Of a stretch of DNA of 8,510 nucleotides, positions 6,231-8,510 are shown piece after piece. Both the position numbers and the translations under genes were made by a program. How positions within the stretch are numbered: the first letter of the stretch is position 1; each line of letters begins with the position of its first letter. The DNA is from Deltaproteobacteria bacterium. Its GTDB lineage: Bacteria; Desulfobacterota; Binatia; DP-6. The stretch lies in NCBI GenBank assembly GCA_005879205.1, contig VBLD01000097.1, forward strand, positions 1-8,510, written 5' to 3'. The notes below the pieces were generated by a model. The model worked only from the letters and a program-made list of their open reading frames with translations. It was not told the origin of the DNA and did no database searches.

Positions 6231-7247
6231 CTACCCGCGGATGCCCTGCAGCTCTTCCTTGTAGCCGCGCTCGAGCAGCTGCCGTACCGACTCGAGGAGC
6301 GGTCGCCCGCGGTGCAGGACGTGGTACACCTGCTCGGTGATCGGCATGTCGACGCCGAGCTTCTGCGCGAGACCGAAGCCTGCGGCGGCGGTCGAGAAGC
6401 CTTCGGCCACCGAGCGCTGCTGCGCGAGGTAGGCGGCCGGGTCGACGCCCTCGGCCACCCGCAGGCCGAGCGTGCGGTTGCGCGAGAGGTCGCCCGTGCA
6501 GGTGAGGACCAGGTCGCCGACGCCGGCGAGCCCGAGGAAGGTGAGCGGCTCGGCGCCGAGCGCCACCCCGAGCCGGGTCATCTCGGCGAGCCCGCGCGTG
6601 ATGAGCGCGGCGCGGGCGTTCATGCCGAAGCGCAGGCCGTCGCAGGCACCGGTCGCGACCGCCATCACGTTCTTGATCGCGCCGCCCACCTGAAGTCGCA
6701 CGGGATCGTCGCTCGTGTAGGTGCGCAGCGTGGCGGAGTGGACCAGGTCCTGTACCTTGCGGGCAGCGGTCATCCCCTTGGAGGCCACCACGACGTCGGT
6801 CGGGAGGCCCGCAGCCACCTCGCGCGCGAACGTCGGCCCGGAGAGGAAGGCGAGTCGCTCGGCGTCGAGGCCCGGCATCGTCTCCTCGAGCACCATCGAC
6901 ATGAGCTTGAGCGTCCGCTCCTCGATGCCCTTGGTGGCCACCACGACGACGGCGTTACGCGGCACGCCGGGAGCCGCCAGGGCGGACACGCCGCGCAGGT
7001 GGCTCGACGGAGGAACGAAGATCACCACCTCTGCGCCCGCCACCACCTGCCGGGCGTCCGTCGCGGCGCGGATGGTCTCCGGCAGCGAGACGCCCGCGAG
7101 ATAGACCGAGTTCGCGTGCCGGGTGGTGATCTCCTCGGCCACCTCGGGCTCGTAGGCCCACATCGTCACCGCGTGCTCGAGCCGTGCCAGGTGGCAGGCG
7201 AGGGCGGTGCCCCACGCTCCAGCGCCGACGACTGCGAATCGTGCCAT
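6231..7247 (-). CDS. gpsA: NAD(P)H-dependent glycerol-3-phosphate dehydrogenase GpsA
   Basis: This is a full-length 338-residue GpsA (family usual length about 330-340). It reduces dihydroxyacetone phosphate to sn-glycerol-3-phosphate in the cytosol, the entry point of phospholipid synthesis. The N-terminal Rossmann fold starts at once with VVGAGAWGTAL (6-16, GxGxxG). Further conserved elements are ATKGIE with K106, FLSGPTFAREVA (134-145), GGAIKNVMAVATG with the catalytic K192 (188-200), GLAGVGDLVLTCTGDLSRNR (239-258) with D245 and the substrate-binding S255/R256/N257, and VAEGFST with E282. All key residues are present, so it should be active. The ATG is fixed by the Rossmann strand beginning at residue 3. 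There is no Shine-Dalgarno site; a TATCGT lies 6 bp before the ATG. It is probably the first gene of a two-gene unit with the glycosyltransferase. Confidence 0.98.
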   Translation of the reverse strand: MARFAVVGAGAWGTALACHLARLEHAVTMWAYEPEVAEEITTRHANSVYLAGVSLPETIRAATDARQVVAGAEVVIFVPPSSHLRGVSALAAPGVPRNAVVVVATKGIEERTLKLMSMVLEETMPGLDAERLAFLSGPTFAREVAAGLPTDVVVASKGMTAARKVQDLVHSATLRTYTSDDPVRLQVGGAIKNVMAVATGACDGLRFGMNARAALITRGLAEMTRLGVALGAEPLTFLGLAGVGDLVLTCTGDLSRNRTLGLRVAEGVDPAAYLAQQRSVAEGFSTAAAGFGLAQKLGVDMPITEQVYHVLHRGRPLLESVRQLLERGYKEELQGIRG

Positions 7248-7283
7248 GGGTGCACGATACAGCGCGTGCGCCCTCCACGGAAA
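7248..7283 (-). promoter_or_regulatory. Candidate leaderless promoter of gpsA
   Basis: On the minus strand TATCGT (7259-7254, TANNNT form) is followed by six bases and then the gpsA ATG (7247). That is the geometry of leaderless transcripts, in which the first transcribed base is the A of ATG. A clear -35 is lacking; TTTCCG (7283-7278), 18 bp upstream, is the best candidate and matches poorly. The absence of a Shine-Dalgarno sequence agrees with leaderless initiation. Confidence 0.35.
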
Positions 7284-7496
7284 GTCGGCGGATCAGAAGA
7301 ACACGGTGACGCCCCAGGGGGTTGCCGGGCGTGAAATGGATGTCCGGTGCGGGGTCGACGGGATGATCGGACTGCGAAGGGGATCGACCTGCTGGACGCG
7401 TGCGACCGCCGGCGGGGCGCCGGGCTGGAACGGGCACCGCGTGTGGGCGTGCCAGCCCTCTGCCGCGTATTCGGGCCCACAAGGGCGGTGCGATTT

Positions 7497-7535
7497 CTCG
7501 AAACCCGTTTTTGTCGGGATTCTAACCCGTTCGAG
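7497..7535. promoter_or_regulatory. Operator-like repeat cluster upstream of the lipoprotein gene
   Basis: Two exact copies of AACCCGTT (7502-7509 and 7524-7531) lie 22 bp apart, about two helical turns. A CGGG (7515-7518) between them can pair with the CCCG of either copy. The whole is bracketed by the inverted repeat CTCGAA (7497-7502) and TTCGAG (7530-7535). The stretch is richer in A+T than its surroundings. It could be a transcription factor site, or an RNA element with two alternative hairpins; no known regulator motif is recognised. Confidence 0.35.
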
Positions 7536-7610
7536 GGAGCAACGCGCGTTGCGGGCACGTTTTGGGCTGTGTAGCGTTTAACGGAAGATCCGGGAGCCGC
7601 GGGCCGCTGC

Positions 7611-7695
7611 GGCGAGGCGTGTCGCCTGTCGGCGATCGCAAACCTCGCCCCGCGCGACTCTCTCTGCTCGCGAGTCCGCGGGCTCGGATCGAGCC
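7611..7695 (+). promoter_or_regulatory. Structured 5' leader of the lipoprotein gene (consecutive hairpins)
   Basis: Three inverted repeats follow one another just before the ribosome binding site. The first is nested: GGCGAGG (7611-7617) with CCTCGCC (7643-7649), enclosing TCGCC-TGTC-GGCGA (7622-7635). The second is GACTC (7656-7660) with GAGTC (7672-7676), extendable past a bulge. The third is GGCTCG-GAT-CGAGCC (7681-7695), ending 6 nt before the Shine-Dalgarno site. They could control translation or RNA stability. GC-rich DNA forms many hairpins by chance, so only the density and position are suggestive. No known riboswitch consensus is recognised. Confidence 0.3.
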
Positions 7696-7701
7696 ATCCC
7701 G

Positions 7702-7709
7702 AAAGGAGG
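7702..7709 (+). promoter_or_regulatory. Strong Shine-Dalgarno site of the lipoprotein gene
   Basis: AAAGGAGG, nearly the perfect anti-16S complement, lies 5 nt before ATG 7715. It fixes the start there rather than at any upstream in-frame codon. It is the only strong, well-spaced ribosome binding site in the window, which suggests high translation of this gene. Confidence 0.85.
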
Positions 7710-7714
7710 ATGCG

Positions 7715-8227
7715 ATGACCAAGGAGCGCAGCATGATACAGGTACGGCCTGCGGCGTTGCTGCTGATGGTGGCGGCGCTTGCGCTCGCGGGCTGCACCGC
7801 ACTCACCCGGGACGTTCTGGTCAAGGAATCGGGCCAGCCGGCGTCTTCCGTGGCGAGCCACTGCTCGGGCAGTGAATGGATGGACAACTCGATGATCGCC
7901 GTGGTGCCTATTCCGATCGTGGCCTTCGCCTCGCCCACGCAGGAGCTCAACGACATCACGACGGACGACGTGTTGAAACGCTGCGGGCCTCCCGAGCGCC
8001 TTGCGAACCGCCACGTCGAGGTCAATCGGGGGCTGTGCGTCCCGTTGACCTTGACCCGTCTCATCACGCTGGGCGTCTGGCACTGGTGCCCCGCCGACGT
8101 CTCGTATGACGCCGACGTGACGGCTCCCGCACCGGCGGTCGCGAGCACGGCGCCCGCCATCCAGAACCAGATCCAGAACCAGGCCCAACCGGAACCGTCG
8201 TATGGCGGAGTCGCCCGAGCCCGCTGA
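7715..8227 (+). CDS. Small lipoprotein of unknown function with four mature-domain cysteines
   Basis: The 170-residue product has a lipoprotein signal peptide: a charged start (MTKERSMIQVRP), a hydrophobic stretch (13-24), and the lipobox LAGC with Cys27 as the predicted lipidated residue. The residue after Cys is Thr, not Asp, so sorting to the outer membrane would be expected in a diderm. The mature part has C50, C90, C108 and C125, consistent with two disulphides in the periplasm. It also has a hydrophobic stretch IAVVPIPIVAF (61-71) and a motif LKRCGPPERL (87-96) followed by GVWHWCPADVSYDADV (120-135). The tail is Pro/Ala/Gln-rich with a perfect IQNQ duplication (149-156), probably disordered. 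I do not recognise the family. The ATG is fixed by AAAGGAGG 5 nt upstream. The gene stands alone, with a long structured leader and a strong hairpin downstream. Confidence 0.85.
   Translation: MTKERSMIQVRPAALLLMVAALALAGCTALTRDVLVKESGQPASSVASHCSGSEWMDNSMIAVVPIPIVAFASPTQELNDITTDDVLKRCGPPERLANRHVEVNRGLCVPLTLTRLITLGVWHWCPADVSYDADVTAPAPAVASTAPAIQNQIQNQAQPEPSYGGVARAR
8159..8182 (+). repeat. Perfect 12-bp tandem duplication inside the lipoprotein gene
   Basis: ATCCAGAACCAG occurs twice in tandem (8159-8170, 8171-8182) and encodes IQNQ twice in the low-complexity C-terminal tail. In-frame 12-bp units allow slippage without frameshift, so copy number may vary between strains. Confidence 0.8.
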
Positions 8228-8240
8228 CGGCGTTTAACTC

Positions 8241-8274
8241 GCCGGAAGGGCCGCTTTTCCGCGGCCCTTCCGGC
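8241..8274 (+). terminator. Strong 14-bp hairpin downstream of the lipoprotein gene
   Basis: A perfect 14-bp stem (GCCGGAAGGGCCGC at 8241-8254, its reverse complement at 8261-8274) closes a 6-nt loop TTTTCC and begins 13 bp after the lipoprotein stop codon. Place and strength fit a transcription terminator or an mRNA 3'-end stabiliser. There is no T tract after either arm, so it is not a textbook intrinsic terminator; GC-rich genomes often use such stems alone or with Rho. Confidence 0.7.
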
Positions 8275-8353
8275 GGCAACACGGTAGCCCGTCGGGAAAA
8301 AAACGGGATCAGTCCTCTTCGCTCAGCTCCTCCGTTGACCCGCGCGCGTCGCC

Positions 8354-8510
8354 ATGCGAACGCGGGCCATGACCAGATCGACCATCCTGTTCGCCTGCTT
8401 TCTCCTCATCCTCGCCTCCGGGAGTATCGCGGCCCGGCGGCCGCGCGTCTTCAAGGTCTGCAATCGGACCACCGTGCCGTGTGGACGCGGAGGCCGCGTC
8501 CGGTCTATCG
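8354..8510 (+). CDS. 5' part of a gene for a secreted protein, cut by the window edge
   Basis: From ATG 8354 an open frame runs to the end of the window (52 codons). The product begins MRTRAMTRSTILFACFLLIL and continues ASGSIAARRPRVFKVCNRTT, a typical Sec signal peptide: basic start, hydrophobic core of about 14 residues, and a likely signal peptidase I site near SIA-A. The exported part begins with two cysteines within about 8 residues (VCNRTTVPCG). There is no lipobox. ATG 8369 (MTRSTILF) is an equally good start and trims the signal peptide to a usual length. No Shine-Dalgarno site is seen before either; a TTGACC lies at 8335-8340 without a clear -10. The family cannot be told from so short a piece. 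Confidence 0.6.
   Translation, partial: MRTRAMTRSTILFACFLLILASGSIAARRPRVFKVCNRTTVPCGRGGRVRSI

Larger units (their letters stand above)
7284..7701. other. Long region without a gene between gpsA and the lipoprotein gene
   Basis: About 420 bp between divergent genes in which I find no convincing protein gene or tRNA. Open frames cross it on both strands but have no recognisable motif, lack ribosome binding sites and run through into neighbouring genes in the wrong sense. Structure is visible. A 7-bp inverted repeat TGTGGGC/GCCCACA (7442-7448, 7475-7481) encloses 26 bp. The AT-richer stretch 7497-7535 holds repeats. The last 90 bp hold several hairpins (separate entries). An unannotated small RNA or a long structured 5' leader is possible but not shown. 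Confidence 0.5.

Noticed and set aside
6009..7334. A 441-codon plus-strand frame opposite gpsA and the GT2 gene
   Set aside because: It spans two clearly recognised genes on the other strand and the gap between them, with His/Arg/Gly-rich low-complexity content.
7207..7581. A 124-codon plus-strand frame in the region between gpsA and the lipoprotein gene
   Set aside because: It begins inside gpsA, has no Shine-Dalgarno site and no recognisable pattern; I leave the region as non-coding.
7400..7600. Possible tRNA or known riboswitch suggested by local stems
   Set aside because: No acceptor, D, anticodon and T-arm arrangement or TTCRANY-type T loop could be assembled, and no known riboswitch core was recognised.
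7562..7714. Upstream in-frame start extending the lipoprotein by 51 residues
   Set aside because: It would bury the signal peptide and ignore the near-perfect Shine-Dalgarno site before ATG 7715.
8078..8094. TGGCAC resembling the -24 box of a sigma-54 promoter
   Set aside because: No TTGCA/TTGCT follows at the right spacing and it lies inside the lipoprotein coding region.
7166..8188. A 340-codon minus-strand frame across the gene-free region and the lipoprotein gene
   Set aside because: It overlaps the gpsA start and the lipoprotein gene, lacks a ribosome binding site and is Arg-rich without motifs.

Overview
The window is very GC-rich chromosomal DNA (about 70% GC by eye) holding seven confident protein genes, one gene that runs off the right edge and one possible small leader ORF. 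I see no rRNA, tRNA, CRISPR array, insertion sequence or phage gene. The content suggests a GC-rich, diderm-type environmental bacterium: a lipoprotein with a lipobox, a GT-C-type membrane glycosyltransferase-like protein, a patatin-like lipase, and a small oxidoreductase of the F420/FMN split-barrel type. Candidatus Binatota, other deltaproteobacteria-like soil or aquifer lineages, or an unrelated GC-rich phylum would all fit. This placement is inference from gene style, not a demonstrated taxonomy.

Layout, left to right. At 61-1431 (+) is an amidohydrolase-2 family TIM-barrel hydrolase. It is convergent with a small split-barrel oxidoreductase at 1454-1828 (-). A compact divergent promoter region (1829-2006) follows, with a possible 19-codon leader ORF (1930-1989). 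Next is a 643-residue integral membrane protein at 2007-3938 (+), built like a GT-C glycosyltransferase with a beta-rich C-terminal domain. It converges, with only 7 bp between the genes, on a patatin-like phospholipase at 3946-5103 (-). Upstream of that lie a glycosyltransferase 2 fused to a nucleotide-binding-like domain (5198-6226, -) and gpsA (6231-7247, -), 4 bp apart and probably one transcript. A 467-bp region without a gene (7248-7714) separates gpsA from a divergently read small lipoprotein (7715-8227, +), which ends at a strong 14-bp hairpin. The 5' end of another secreted protein (8354 onward) is cut by the window edge.

Functionally the window is mixed. gpsA supplies sn-glycerol-3-phosphate for phospholipids. 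The two glycosyltransferase-like proteins and the patatin lipase suggest envelope glycan and lipid metabolism. The amidohydrolase and the small oxidoreductase look like catabolic or detoxifying enzymes. I do not see a convincing new multi-gene system. The most interesting signals are regulatory. A 22-bp promoter-like element (19/22 identical) occurs twice, each time exactly 37 bp from an ATG, and other starts also look leaderless. The lipoprotein gene has an AT-richer operator-like repeat and a run of hairpins in its long leader. Two proteins have uncommon domain combinations (GT2 plus Rossmann-like; GT-C plus a C-terminal beta domain).
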